The position numbers and the translations under genes are program-made. The notes under the pieces are model-generated. The model was not told the DNA's origin. It was given only the letters and a program-made list of their open reading frames with translations, and searched no databases. A DNA stretch of 49,787 bases, taken from contig JANQEO010000053.1 in the NCBI GenBank assembly GCA_028278325.1, forward strand, positions 1 to 49,787, given 5' to 3'. The stretch comes from Candidatus Binatia bacterium (GTDB lineage Bacteria; Desulfobacterota; Binatia; UBA1149; JAJCZL01). Positions within the stretch are counted from its first letter, which is position 1. Each line of letters opens with the position of its first letter. Positions 18,440-27,667 of the stretch are shown in pieces.

Positions 18440-21400
18440 TGAATTTCGCCGAGTGGTCAATACGCAACCGGGTCGTCACGATCGTGCTGAGCGTCGTCAT
18501 GCTCGGCGCAGGACTGCAGTCTTTCAGTACGATGAGTCGTTTGGAGGACCCCGAGTTCACGATCAAGGACGCTCTGGTCATTACGCCGTATCCCGGGGCC
18601 TCGGCGGCGCAAGTCGCGGAAGAGGTCACCGACGAGATAGAGATCGCCCTTCAGAAGCTCGGCCAGCTCGACAAGCTGGAATCGAGGTCGGAGAGAGGGC
18701 TGTCTACGGTCACCGCTACTGTCAAGGACAAGTACGACAAGACCACGCTGCCGCAGGTATGGGACGAGTTAAGGCGCAAGGTCAGCGATGCGCAGGGGAA
18801 CCTGCCGCCGGGAGCAGGACCATCCATCGTAGTTGATGACTACGGCGACGTTTTCGGCGTCTTCGTCGCCGTCTACGGACCGGAATACTCCTACGCTGAG
18901 CTCAAGAAGCACGTCGACTTCTTGAAGCGAGAGTTCCTGCTGGTGCAGGACGTGGCCAAGATCGAGACCTTCGGTGAAAGGACCGAGGCCATCTACGTCG
19001 AACTGTCGCGCGACAGGATGGCCAGGCTGGGCATTCCCGAACAAGCCATCGTCGACGAGTTACGCAAGAAGAACGTCGTAACCGACTCCGGCCGGGTCAA
19101 AGTAGGATCGGAGTTCATCACGATCGAGCCCACCGGCACCGTCGATACCGTCGAAGAGTTTGGGTCGATTCTCGTTAGCGGAGAGCGCGATGAGCAGATC
19201 TACCTTCGTGACGTGGCTGAGGTGCGTCGCGGCTACGTCGAGCCTCAAGGTAGTCTTATTCGCTATGACGGCAACGTCGCGATCGGCTTGGGAATCTCGA
19301 CAGCATCCGGCGGCAACGTCGTCAAGATGGGTGAAGCCATCGCTAAGCGTGCCCAGGAATTGGAAGGGCAGATGCCGCTGGGCATCGACTACGGAATAGT
19401 CTCACTGCAGTCGGAGGCGGTTCAGACCGCGATCAAGGGATTCACCAGCAGTCTGCTGCAGGCCGTGGCAATAGTCATCGTCGTGCTCCTGTTCTTCATG
19501 GGGCTGCGCAGTGGCCTTCTGATCGGCTTCATCTTGCTTCTCACCATCGTGGGCAGCTTCATCATCCTGAAGCCGATGGGTGTAGCCCTCGAGCGTATTT
19601 CCTTGGGCGCCCTGATAATCGCCCTCGGGATGCTCGTCGACAATGCCATCGTCGTCGTCGACGGCATGCTGGTCAGAATCCAAGGTGGCGAAGATCCAGA
19701 AAAGGCTGCGTCGAATGTCGTCCAGCAGTCCGCCATGCCGCTGCTTGGCGCCACGCTGATCGCCATCATGGCCTTTGCCGCCATCGGCACGTCCCAAGAC
19801 AGTACCGGCGAGTTCTGTCGCTCGCTGTTCCAGGTCGTGATGGTGTCCCTGTTGCTGAGCTGGGTTACTGCCGTCACCGTTACGCCCTTGCTCGGTGTGA
19901 TGTTCCTGGCCGCGCCGGCCGGCGGTGATACTGGCGATCCATACGCCAGCGGATTTTACCAGCGTTACAAGAGCTTGGTCGGCGCTTGTATCCGTGCGCG
20001 CTGGGCAACGGTCGGCGCGGTAGTCGGCGTATTCGTCGTTTCGCTTTGGGGCTTCGGCTTCGTCGAGCAGAGCTTCTTTCCCCCGTCGACCCGGCCCCAG
20101 TTCATGGTGGATTTCTGGATGCCTCAAGGCACTCACATCGATGACACTACGGAACGTGTGGCGGAAATCGAAGAGTTCTTGACGGGTAGGGAGGGCGTCA
20201 CGCACGTCACGTCACTGGTCGGCAAGGGTGGCTTGCGCTTCCTGTTGACCTACCAGCCGGAGAAGGGCAACGGCGCATACGCGCAGTTCCTGGTCGACGT
20301 GGATGACGCGAGTCGCATCGATGGCCTGATCCCGGAGATACAACGCGAGCTGTCGGAGCGACACCCGGACGCGCTCGCCTATGCCTTCAAGTTCGAATTG
20401 GGGCCCGGTTCCAACGGCAAGATACGTGCACGTTTCAGCGGGCCCGATCCTGTGGTGCTGCGACGTCTTGCCGACCAGGCAGTTTCCATCATGCGGTTCG
20501 ATCCTAACACCAAGGCGATACGTACGGACTGGCGTCAACGCGTAAAGGTTCTCAAGCCGATAGTCGCCGAAGAACAAGCCAACCTCAACGGTATACAGAG
20601 GCCCGATATCGCCCGCGTGCTGTTGGCCGGTTTCGAGGGCGAGCCCGTCGGGTTGTATCGTGACGGGGACCTCCTCCTGCCGATAATCCTACGTGCATCC
20701 GAGCAGGACAGAAGTGATGTCGACAGTATCAACCAGCTCCAGATATGGAGTCCAGCCGCCAGCGGCATGATTCCGTTGCGTCAGGTTGTCTCGGGGTTCG
20801 AGACGGTATTCGAGGACGAGATCATCTACAGGCGGGACCGCAAGCGTACCATTACGGTGTTCTCCGACCCGATCAGCGGGCCTGCCAGTAAACTGTTTGC
20901 GCGGCTCCGCCCGCAGATAGAGGCGATCGAGTTGCCGCCGGACTACACGCTCGAATGGGGTGGCGAGTACGAGGACTCGGGTAAGGCCCAGGCTGCGCTG
21001 GCCGGAGCGATCCCGTCCTTCGTTCTCATCATGCTCTTGATCACGATCATCCTCTTCAACTCTCTCAAGCAGCCGGCAGTGATCTGGCTGAACGTGCCGC
21101 TCGCGGTCATCGGCGTAACCGTTGGTCTGCTCGTTACCGGCCAGCCGTTCGGATTCATGGCCCTGCTCGGCTTCCTGAGTCTATCGGGGATGTTGATCAA
21201 GAATGCCATCGTGCTCGTCGACGAGATCAACCTGCAACTGTCGGAGGGCAAGGAGCTGTCGGATGCGATCGTCGACTCCGGCGCCAGCCGCTTGCGGCCC
21301 GTCGCCATGGCTGCCGCCACGACGGCCCTGGGGATGATTCCTCTCTTGTTGGACGCGTTCTTCATCTCGATGGCTGTCACGATCATCTTCGGGTTGCTAT

Positions 21401-21462
21401 TCGCCACCGTCCTCACGATGGTGGTGCTGCCCGTTTTCTATGCGATCTTCTATCGTGCCTAG
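18439..21462 (+). CDS. RND efflux transporter, inner-membrane permease (AcrB/MdtB-like)
   Basis: Proton-driven pump of 1007 residues with twelve membrane helices and two large periplasmic loops. Seen: the N-terminal RNRVVTIVLSVVMLGAG helix, PGASAAQVAEEVTDEIE, the TM4 motif GMLVDNAIVVVDGM with Asp401-Asn402, where AcrB has Asp-Asp, and the second-half LLGFLSLSGMLIKNAIVLVDEIN. The Asp-Asn version is common in this family. Substrates cannot be read from sequence. ATG at 18439 overlaps the adaptor stop. Confidence 0.95.
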   Translation: MNFAEWSIRNRVVTIVLSVVMLGAGLQSFSTMSRLEDPEFTIKDALVITPYPGASAAQVAEEVTDEIEIALQKLGQLDKLESRSERGLSTVTATVKDKYDKTTLPQVWDELRRKVSDAQGNLPPGAGPSIVVDDYGDVFGVFVAVYGPEYSYAELKKHVDFLKREFLLVQDVAKIETFGERTEAIYVELSRDRMARLGIPEQAIVDELRKKNVVTDSGRVKVGSEFITIEPTGTVDTVEEFGSILVSGERDEQIYLRDVAEVRRGYVEPQGSLIRYDGNVAIGLGISTASGGNVVKMGEAIAKRAQELEGQMPLGIDYGIVSLQSEAVQTAIKGFTSSLLQAVAIVIVVLLFFMGLRSGLLIGFILLLTIVGSFIILKPMGVALERISLGALIIALGMLVDNAIVVVDGMLVRIQGGEDPEKAASNVVQQSAMPLLGATLIAIMAFAAIGTSQDSTGEFCRSLFQVVMVSLLLSWVTAVTVTPLLGVMFLAAPAGGDTGDPYASGFYQRYKSLVGACIRARWATVGAVVGVFVVSLWGFGFVEQSFFPPSTRPQFMVDFWMPQGTHIDDTTERVAEIEEFLTGREGVTHVTSLVGKGGLRFLLTYQPEKGNGAYAQFLVDVDDASRIDGLIPEIQRELSERHPDALAYAFKFELGPGSNGKIRARFSGPDPVVLRRLADQAVSIMRFDPNTKAIRTDWRQRVKVLKPIVAEEQANLNGIQRPDIARVLLAGFEGEPVGLYRDGDLLLPIILRASEQDRSDVDSINQLQIWSPAASGMIPLRQVVSGFETVFEDEIIYRRDRKRTITVFSDPISGPASKLFARLRPQIEAIELPPDYTLEWGGEYEDSGKAQAALAGAIPSFVLIMLLITIILFNSLKQPAVIWLNVPLAVIGVTVGLLVTGQPFGFMALLGFLSLSGMLIKNAIVLVDEINLQLSEGKELSDAIVDSGASRLRPVAMAAATTALGMIPLLLDAFFISMAVTIIFGLLFATVLTMVVLPVFYAIFYRA

Positions 21463-21898
21463 TCGTTACCGCCGTCGATTCGTCGTTGCCGTGACGGTCG
21501 CGCTCTCGGTTGTGACATTCTCTGCGCCGGCCGAGGCTCAGGTTCGCCCCGTGCGTGTAGACGGCTATTGGGAGCCGGCTGAACCGGACACGAGCGTTTT
21601 GGGAACTCTCGAACTACGGGATGAAGCGGGCAAGATACGGGCTTTCGGAGTAACGGCGGCCCAGGCCTATATGGGCGCCACCAAAGGCATGTCCATCTTT
21701 CGCCACTCACAACCGCGCCCGCTTCGGTTGCGCGGTAGAGTCGAGATGGTCGAACCGTTCGTGGCAACCGAGTCCGGGCGGGCGGTGACGTTGTTCGGTA
21801 CCTACGATGCGCGTAACGACTCGATAACGTTGACGAAGGTCGAATACGCCAAAGCCCCCGAGATCGACTCATCGGACGGGGCCGAGAAGTCCCCGTAA
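21440..21898 (+). CDS. Putative periplasmic protein linked to the RND operon
   Basis: A 152-residue protein I do not recognise. It begins with a positively charged signal peptide (PSRYRRRFVVAVTVALSVVTFSAPAEAQ; likely cleavage after AEA). The mature part of about 115 residues looks beta-rich (VRVDGYWEPAEPD, LRLRGRVEMVEPFV, VTLFGTYDARNDSITLTKVEY), like a small OB-fold or lipocalin-like domain. It overlaps the permease gene by 23 bases, so it is very probably the fourth gene of the efflux operon and may assist or modulate the pump (inference). Confidence 0.75.
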   Translation: MRSSIVPSRYRRRFVVAVTVALSVVTFSAPAEAQVRPVRVDGYWEPAEPDTSVLGTLELRDEAGKIRAFGVTAAQAYMGATKGMSIFRHSQPRPLRLRGRVEMVEPFVATESGRAVTLFGTYDARNDSITLTKVEYAKAPEIDSSDGAEKSP

Positions 21899-21981
21899 CT
21901 GCGCTTCTTCTCCTTGACCGCCACCTTGGTTCAGCACGGCGCGGCAGCTAGCGTGCGGCCGCTCCGTAACGAGGAGGCTAT

Positions 21982-22371
21982 ATGGCGGATTTCATGAAAC
22001 CCTTCAGCGCGCAGACCTATGCGATCATGCGTGTGTTCATCGGCGGTCTGTTCCTGTTCCACGGGAGCCAGAAACTGTTCGGGTTCCCCGGAACCCCACC
22101 GGGTGAAGCCCCGGCCTTCGTTCTCTACACGGCCGGCCCGATAGAGCTCGTCGGTGGAGCCCTGGTCATGGTCGGCCTGTTCACGCGATGGGCCGCCTTT
22201 ATCTGCAGCGGCCTGATGGCGGCAGCGTACTGGATGGCCCATGGCACCAAGGCCTTCCTGCCCATTCTCAACCACGGTGAGCTGGCCGTGATCTACTGCT
22301 TCGTCTTCTTGTTCATTTCGGCTCACGGCCCGGGTATCTGGAGTCTGGACGGAAACCGCGGCGGCGACTAG
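21982..22371 (+). CDS. DoxX family membrane protein
   Basis: A 129-residue, four-helix membrane protein. Seen: FIGGLFLFHGSQKLFGFPG, GPIELVGGALVMVGLFTRWAAFICSGLMAAAYWMAH and NHGELAVIYCFVFLFISAHGPG, all typical of DoxX. Family members are linked to respiratory or thiol/redox functions, but the role here is not known. The ATG at 21982 follows GAGGAGGC. It converges on the SRPBCC gene. Confidence 0.88.
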   Translation: MADFMKPFSAQTYAIMRVFIGGLFLFHGSQKLFGFPGTPPGEAPAFVLYTAGPIELVGGALVMVGLFTRWAAFICSGLMAAAYWMAHGTKAFLPILNHGELAVIYCFVFLFISAHGPGIWSLDGNRGGD

Positions 22372-22405
22372 AATTCGGTCGGCGCGACGAGAGCGCTACA
22401 GACGA

Positions 22406-22420
22406 AGCCCGGACCGGGCT
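22406..22420. terminator. Small hairpin between convergent genes
   Basis: AGCCCG (22406-22411), loop GAC, CGGGCT (22415-22420). It lies between the DoxX and SRPBCC genes and overlaps the latter's stop codon. There is no T-run on either strand, so activity as a terminator is uncertain. Confidence 0.35.
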
Positions 22421-22862
22421 AGCGGGCGCGTTCTTCGGCAGCGTCCCTGAACTCCTGTACGGAATCAGAGAGTGCGTGACGCTCGAAGGTTCTCTTCAGC
22501 GGGCCGGGGATCCAGAAACCCACGTTTATCGCCTGGGTGCAGGTAGCTTCGGTGATGCCGGGCTCGAGCTGCACCAGGTCGTAGGAACCTTCGACATCGG
22601 TAACGTCCCCTTCGGTCATCTTCCAGGTCAGGCTGTGGGGGCGAGTACTCTGGTAGGCTAGCGTATAGGTGATCGTCTTGATGATCATCGAGAGTGTGTA
22701 CTTGACCGTCCACGTGCCTGACTCGGGGTCGGCTTCGAGGATGTGCGCGGTATCGATGCCGGAGAACCAGCCGGGGTAGCGCTCGAAATCTACGATCGTA
22801 TCGAAGCAGGTCTCGACAGGTGCGCGTACGACCTCCGTATGGCTCTGCATTTCCATGCGCAC
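22419..22862 (-). CDS. SRPBCC (START/Coq10-like) small-molecule-binding protein
   Basis: A 147-residue protein of the polyketide cyclase / coenzyme-Q-binding superfamily. It opens with a beta strand and helix pattern (QSHTEVVRAPVETCFDTIVDFERYPGWFSGI) and continues with a long curved sheet; the last helix is ERHALSDSVQEFRDAAEERA. Such domains bind hydrophobic ligands such as quinones or lipids; the ligand here is unknown. The start is either the GTG at 22862 or the ATG two codons later. Confidence 0.85.
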   Translation of the reverse strand: MRMEMQSHTEVVRAPVETCFDTIVDFERYPGWFSGIDTAHILEADPESGTWTVKYTLSMIIKTITYTLAYQSTRPHSLTWKMTEGDVTDVEGSYDLVQLEPGITEATCTQAINVGFWIPGPLKRTFERHALSDSVQEFRDAAEERAR

Positions 22863-22981
22863 GAAGCCTAGGACTCGCGTGCGAGCGTGTCAACGAGCGA
22901 AGAGTTCCGCCGGAGCTCAGACAAGCGCCTACGCGGGCACGCCGGATTGACCGCCGCCCTTGACTGTGGCCGTATTTGACG

Positions 22982-23902
22982 ATGGCGAAGGCTCGAGCCG
23001 AGGTATTGTTGGTAGGCGGCGGTGTGCTGGCGGATGATCTCGCCCGGCTGCTCGGCTCCACCGGTGACTACGAGGGCGTGACCGTGGCCGGCCCTCGAGC
23101 CGAAGAGCGCCGCGGCTCGGTTCCTCTCGACCTGACCTCGGCAAGCGCACCCGCCGACGTGCTCGCGCTTCTTGAGGAGGTATCCCCTGACATCATCGTT
23201 TATCTCGCCCTGTCTGCCGGGCCCGGCAGCGAAGACGAGGCCGGTGAAGATGCCGCCAAGGCCGAGATGTTTTCCTCGGGACTCCGGCAGTGGCTCGAGC
23301 GAGGCGGTTCTTTCAAGGCGATGATCGTTCTGTCATCCACCGTCGTCTACGGGGTGGCGCGAGCCACGCCGTTGTTGTTCACGGAAGCATTCGATTCCGA
23401 CCCGGACGAGCCCGAGCCCGATGCGACGATAGCGCGATGGGCCGAGTCCGTGCGCGAAACGGAGCGTGTGCTCGGCGCTGCTGCGAAACGGGGCAAGGCC
23501 CGTGTTTGCGTGCTGCGTGCAGCGCCGACTTTGGGAGGGCCGGTGCCGTCCTACATCGACCGTTTTCTTGCCTCGCGGCTGCTCTTGAGGGTGGCCGGCT
23601 TCGATCCGCCTGTGCAAACACTCGACCATCGCGATCTCATCGACGCTTTGGTTGCAGCCGTCGAGAGCCGGCCGAACGCTACACTCAACATCGGCGGTCG
23701 TGATGTTTGTCCCTTGTCGCGTCTGGTTGCGTTGCAGGGTGGCTACGCCCTGCCTGCGCCCGCATGGCTCGTTCGCCGAGCTGCGCGCAGCTCCATCGGA
23801 GGGGCACGCCTTCAGTGGCGTTGTGTCGCAGATGTGCGGCGGGCCAAACAGGTGCTTGCCGTCAGTCCCCGCTATGGGCTAGAGCATCGCGGCAATGGCT
23901 GA
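22982..23902 (+). CDS. NAD(P)-dependent epimerase/dehydratase-like protein
   Basis: An extended-SDR protein of 306 residues. The N-terminal nucleotide-binding loop is atypical (VLLVGGGVLADDLARLL). The family-like SSTVVYGVA strand and the LRAAPTLGG segment are seen, with LDHRDLIDALVAAVES and LNIGGRDVCPLSRL near the C-terminus. The Tyr-x-x-x-Lys pair is not clear, so activity is doubtful. The ATG at 22982 is chosen; a TTG two codons earlier is possible and no strong ribosome-binding site is visible. It overlaps mtnA by 8 bases. Confidence 0.8.
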   Translation: MAKARAEVLLVGGGVLADDLARLLGSTGDYEGVTVAGPRAEERRGSVPLDLTSASAPADVLALLEEVSPDIIVYLALSAGPGSEDEAGEDAAKAEMFSSGLRQWLERGGSFKAMIVLSSTVVYGVARATPLLFTEAFDSDPDEPEPDATIARWAESVRETERVLGAAAKRGKARVCVLRAAPTLGGPVPSYIDRFLASRLLLRVAGFDPPVQTLDHRDLIDALVAAVESRPNATLNIGGRDVCPLSRLVALQGGYALPAPAWLVRRAARSSIGGARLQWRCVADVRRAKQVLAVSPRYGLEHRGNG

Positions 23903-24944
23903 GGTCAGGCCCATAGTATGGAAGGCCGGGCGGTTGTTGCTGCTCGACCAGCGCAAGCTTCCGGGGCGCGAGGCGTACCTGACCTGCGAGGGTGTCCGTG
24001 ACACCGCCCGCGCCATACGCGACATGGTCGTCAGGGGCGCTCCCGCCATCGGCGTAACCGCCGCCTATGGAATGGCGCTGGGAGCGAAGCGCTTCAGGCA
24101 GGGGCACCTCAGGGCCGACTTCGACAAGTCCGCCGATATCTTGATGGATTCGCGCCCGACGGCGGTGAATCTGCGTTGGAGCGTGGAGCGTCTCTCCCGT
24201 GTTCTCGACGATCTCCCCGAGTCGAGTACGCCGGCCAAGGTGCACGGGGTCTTCGTCGCCGAAGCACGTGCGATCATGAGCGAGGACATCGATGTGAATC
24301 GCACCATGGGCGCTCATGGCGCGAAGCTCCTGGAAGGTGCGACCGGCGTGCTGACCCATTGTAATGCAGGAGCATTGGCGACCGCCGGTTTCGGGACAGC
24401 CCTCGGCGTGATCAGGAGTGCTTGGCAAGCCGGTACGCGATTCGATGTGTTCGCCACCGAGACTCGCCCTTACCTTCAGGGGGCCCGGCTTACGGCCTGG
24501 GAACTCAAGAAGCTGCGTATCCCCGTCACGCTGCTTGCCGACGGTATGGTCGGCAGCCTTTTTGCGAGAGGATTGGTCTCGGCCGTGGTCGTGGGCACGG
24601 ACCGTACAGCCGCCAACGGTGACGTTGCCAACAAGGTCGGTACCTATCCGATAGCGGTGCTGGCCCGGCGTCACGGTGTAGACTTCTATGTTGCTGCACC
24701 GACTTCTTCGATCGACCTTCGCTGTAGCAATGGGGACGCCATCCCCATCGAGGAGCGCTCGCCCGAAGAGGTAACCAACATCGGGCGTCGGAGAATCGCT
24801 GCGGCGGGTGTCGACGTTTTCAATCCCGCTTTCGATGTCACGCCGGCGGAACTCGTTACCGCGATCATAACCGAAAGTGGTGTCGTTAAGGGAAACTACC
24901 GCAGCGGCCTGAAGCGTGCGGTGGAAAGCGCCGCTAGTCGCTGA
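23895..24944 (+). CDS. mtnA: S-methyl-5-thioribose-1-phosphate isomerase
   Basis: Methionine-salvage enzyme that isomerises methylthioribose-1-phosphate to the ribulose form. Seen: GAPAIGVTAAYGMALG near residue 48, the catalytic Cys156 in THCNAGALATAGFGTALGV, ETRPYLQGARLTAWEL, and the catalytic Asp236 in GTDRTAANGDVANKVGTY. Both residues sit close to the positions known for the Bacillus enzyme. 349 residues. No other salvage genes are in the window. The 3' end overlaps the convergent AAA-SPOR gene by 11 bases. Confidence 0.94.
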   Translation: MAEVRPIVWKAGRLLLLDQRKLPGREAYLTCEGVRDTARAIRDMVVRGAPAIGVTAAYGMALGAKRFRQGHLRADFDKSADILMDSRPTAVNLRWSVERLSRVLDDLPESSTPAKVHGVFVAEARAIMSEDIDVNRTMGAHGAKLLEGATGVLTHCNAGALATAGFGTALGVIRSAWQAGTRFDVFATETRPYLQGARLTAWELKKLRIPVTLLADGMVGSLFARGLVSAVVVGTDRTAANGDVANKVGTYPIAVLARRHGVDFYVAAPTSSIDLRCSNGDAIPIEERSPEEVTNIGRRRIAAAGVDVFNPAFDVTPAELVTAIITESGVVKGNYRSGLKRAVESAASR

Positions 24945-26487
24945 CGCGGAAGGAAGGGTAGCCGGCTGCTTGCAGGCGGGAGCTCAGGGCGTCGCGCTGC
25001 ACGTTGGTCGTCAGCCTGCCTACTCGTACACGGAAGAGGGGGTCGCCGCCCGAGATGACCTCGCTCACATATACATCTTCGAATTGACGTGAGAGCTTGT
25101 CCTTGAGCTCGTTGGCACTGTCCAAACTACGGAAGGCTCCCACCTGAAGGCCGAGTGTGCCGGTCTGTTTCGCAGACGGAGTGTGCCCGGAGACCCGTGC
25201 GGGAGTAGGCGCCGGCGTGGGCGCCGCAACCGGCTCAGGCTTCTTCGGCACGGCGGGTCCCATGAGATCTTGTTTCTTCTCGATGACGCTGCCGCGAGCA
25301 GCGGCAGGTTCTTCTCTTGGCTTGGCCTTGCCGCTGCCTGACTTCGGTGCTTCCGGTGACTCAGGCCGCGCAGGCGGTTTGATCTTCTTGTCGTAGGGCG
25401 TGTCGGCCAGAAAGATCTCGCGAAGCGTGCGTTCTCTGGCGAGCCGGGGGTTGCCGGTTTCAGCGGTCGCGTTCTGGTTCTCGGTCACCGAGCCCACTGC
25501 CGCACGTACGGGGTGGGAGTCGGGCACCTCGGTAGCCAGAGGATCCATCATCGTCACCTGAGTGGCGGCGACGATCAGGGCAAGCGTCAACACTCCGGCG
25601 GCTATCCCGGCGGGCGCCGACATCCATTTGGGCCGCGGTCTGACCTTCAACTCCTCGGTTTGCTCGTAGTCGCTGCGTGACGGTGCAAACACGGTAGCCG
25701 CATCGCTGACGACTTCCGGCGTTACCACGGTCGCATCGCAATCGGCGGCTCGCTTCATTGATTCGCGTGCCAGAGTGGAGCATCGCGCCAAGATGCCCTC
25801 GCACTGCCTGGCGATGACCATCAGGGCGTCGAGAGTGAAAACGGTCTCGGGGTCTTCGGCGCCGCTTTCCTTGAGCCGATCCTTCAAGAACTCGGCGGCT
25901 TCGTCGGTGGTCAGGCGCGATACGACCGTTCTCGCCGCCACGCGCGAAGCAAGGCCCTTCAAGCTGCGCGCGCTTAGGGTCTCGTTGAGACGTGGCCGGC
26001 CCACGAGGATTACCTGGACCACATCGCTCACGTCGGCGTCCAGGTTGAGGGCGACTCGGAACGCTTCGAGGTGCCGCGGCTCGGCCAAGTGAGCATCTTC
26101 GACAACGAACACTATGGGCTTGCCCGATCGGCGTGCCTCGCCGATCATTCGAAGCAGTGCGGCGCGGCGCCTGGTCGCAGACAGTTTGCCGGCCAGCGGC
26201 TCTGCCTTCTCGAGAAGTTGCTCGATCGCGGCCGTGGGTACGGCGTTGGCGCAGGAGACGGTGGTCGTGGCGAAGGTCTTGTGGCGCTCGAGAATCGACC
26301 TGACCAAAGCGCTCTTGCCGACGCCGGCATCGCCCGTGACGACGATGAAGCCCCGGCGCTGAGTCAGCGCGCGCTCGAGGCGTAGGGAAGCTACGGCATA
26401 GGGGCCGCCATAGTAGTAGGAAAAGTCGCCGTCTTCTCCGAAGGGGTCTGACGACAGGCCGAAGTCGGTGATTGGGTCCCCCGCCAT
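24934..26487 (-). CDS. DamX/ExeA-like AAA ATPase with C-terminal SPOR domain
   Basis: A bitopic inner-membrane protein of 517 residues. Cytoplasmic AAA domain: Walker A GDAGVGKS at 52-59 and Walker B IVFVVEDAH at 125-133, of the ExeA/MSHA-biogenesis type. One membrane helix at about 291-310. A Pro/Ala/Lys-rich periplasmic linker. SPOR domain at about 443-517 (LQVGAFRSLDSANELKDKL...LFRVRVGRLT), which binds denuded septal peptidoglycan in known cases. This is the layout of DamX-type division proteins. The ATG at 26487 is chosen; the frame is open 12 codons further to 26523. It lies downstream of nagZ on the same strand. Confidence 0.88.
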   Translation of the reverse strand: MAGDPITDFGLSSDPFGEDGDFSYYYGGPYAVASLRLERALTQRRGFIVVTGDAGVGKSALVRSILERHKTFATTTVSCANAVPTAAIEQLLEKAEPLAGKLSATRRRAALLRMIGEARRSGKPIVFVVEDAHLAEPRHLEAFRVALNLDADVSDVVQVILVGRPRLNETLSARSLKGLASRVAARTVVSRLTTDEAAEFLKDRLKESGAEDPETVFTLDALMVIARQCEGILARCSTLARESMKRAADCDATVVTPEVVSDAATVFAPSRSDYEQTEELKVRPRPKWMSAPAGIAAGVLTLALIVAATQVTMMDPLATEVPDSHPVRAAVGSVTENQNATAETGNPRLARERTLREIFLADTPYDKKIKPPARPESPEAPKSGSGKAKPREEPAAARGSVIEKKQDLMGPAVPKKPEPVAAPTPAPTPARVSGHTPSAKQTGTLGLQVGAFRSLDSANELKDKLSRQFEDVYVSEVISGGDPLFRVRVGRLTTNVQRDALSSRLQAAGYPSFRVSD

Positions 26488-26569
26488 CTCGATTCTTATC
26501 CCCCTCCGCGGTCGCTTACGCAAGTTTGGCCGCGGCGGGCCTGCCCGAGCTTCATGCGATGATGCAGGC

Positions 26570-27625
26570 TCATGACACGCTCGTCAGGAGTCGATTGTGC
26601 TCCTCGCAGCCTATGACGTCGCTCTCGGTCGGGATTCTGCAGTTCTTTCTGATTCTACCCTTGAGCTTCTTGATGCGCTTGGCCGCGCCCGCGAGCTGGC
26701 CGGCGTCGAGTTCTCCCTCTTGAATACGCCGTGATAATCCGCCGTGGGCCTCGCGGATGAGCGCGGGTGTCTTGCACACCAGCAGCACGTCGCTGCCGGC
26801 GTTGACGGCCATGGCGGCTGTGTCCTCCATGGTATAGCGCGCCGATACCGCGCTCATTTCTAGATCGTCCGACACGATCACGCCGCCGAACTTGAGGCGT
26901 GCCCGCAAGTGCTCCTTGATCACCTTGGGGCTGAGGCTGGCGGGAAGCTCCTCGTCCAATGCGGGATAGACGACGTGGGCGCTCATGATCATAGGTACGC
27001 CTTGATTGATGGCTTGTGCGAAAGGACGCATCTCGACGTCCATCAGCCGGCCTTTGTCGTGGCGCACGAAGGGAAGGTCGTGATGGGAGTCCAGGTCCGT
27101 GTCGCCGTGGCCGGGGAAGTGTTTGCCGCAACTGATCATCCCGCCTTCCGCCAGGCCCTGCATGTAGGGAATTGCGTGGTGACTGACCTCCTCGGGCGTG
27201 GAGCCGAAAGCCCGATCGCCGATGATGGGGTTGTCGGGATTCGTATGGATGTCGAGACACGGGGCGAAGTTGACGTTGAATCCCACTGCACGCAGCTCCC
27301 GGGCTTGGGCTAGACCCACTTCGCGGAGGAGGCCGGGGTCTCCGCACCTGGCCATGTGCAAGGCCGGCGGAAACTTCGTGAAGCCCGCAGGGAGCCGGTC
27401 CACACGGCCGCCTTCGTGGTCGACCGCGACGATGCCTCCGGGATCGCGCTCGAGGAGGTCGGCCACCAAGCGCTCCAAGGTGTCGCGGTCGGGCATGTTG
27501 CGTGCGAACAAGATCACACCGAGGGGGCGGACCTCGTCGAGAAGTTCTATCGATTCCGAGTCCAGAGGGCTCGACTCGAGCCCGACTATCAGTAACTCCC
27601 CCGCAGACAGCACAACTTTCAACAT
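26570..27625 (-). CDS. nagZ: Beta-N-acetylhexosaminidase (GH3, NagZ type)
   Basis: Cytoplasmic glycosidase that removes GlcNAc from anhydromuropeptides during cell-wall recycling. Seen: PLGVILFARN, VDHEGGRVDRLPAGFTKFP, the GH3 signature CGKHFPGHGDTDLDSHHDLP with the His loop acting in catalysis, RAFGSTPEEV, and the nucleophile region VIVSDDLEM. 351 residues. No signal peptide, as expected. Likely co-transcribed with the peptidoglycan-binding AAA-SPOR gene 82 bases downstream. It is divergent from the kinase gene, with 42 bases between the starts. Confidence 0.95.
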   Translation of the reverse strand: MLKVVLSAGELLIVGLESSPLDSESIELLDEVRPLGVILFARNMPDRDTLERLVADLLERDPGGIVAVDHEGGRVDRLPAGFTKFPPALHMARCGDPGLLREVGLAQARELRAVGFNVNFAPCLDIHTNPDNPIIGDRAFGSTPEEVSHHAIPYMQGLAEGGMISCGKHFPGHGDTDLDSHHDLPFVRHDKGRLMDVEMRPFAQAINQGVPMIMSAHVVYPALDEELPASLSPKVIKEHLRARLKFGGVIVSDDLEMSAVSARYTMEDTAAMAVNAGSDVLLVCKTPALIREAHGGLSRRIQEGELDAGQLAGAAKRIKKLKGRIRKNCRIPTESDVIGCEEHNRLLTSVS

Positions 27626-27667
27626 AGCATACCTGATCGAGGCCCCGCTGGACTGGCTCCCAGCGTC

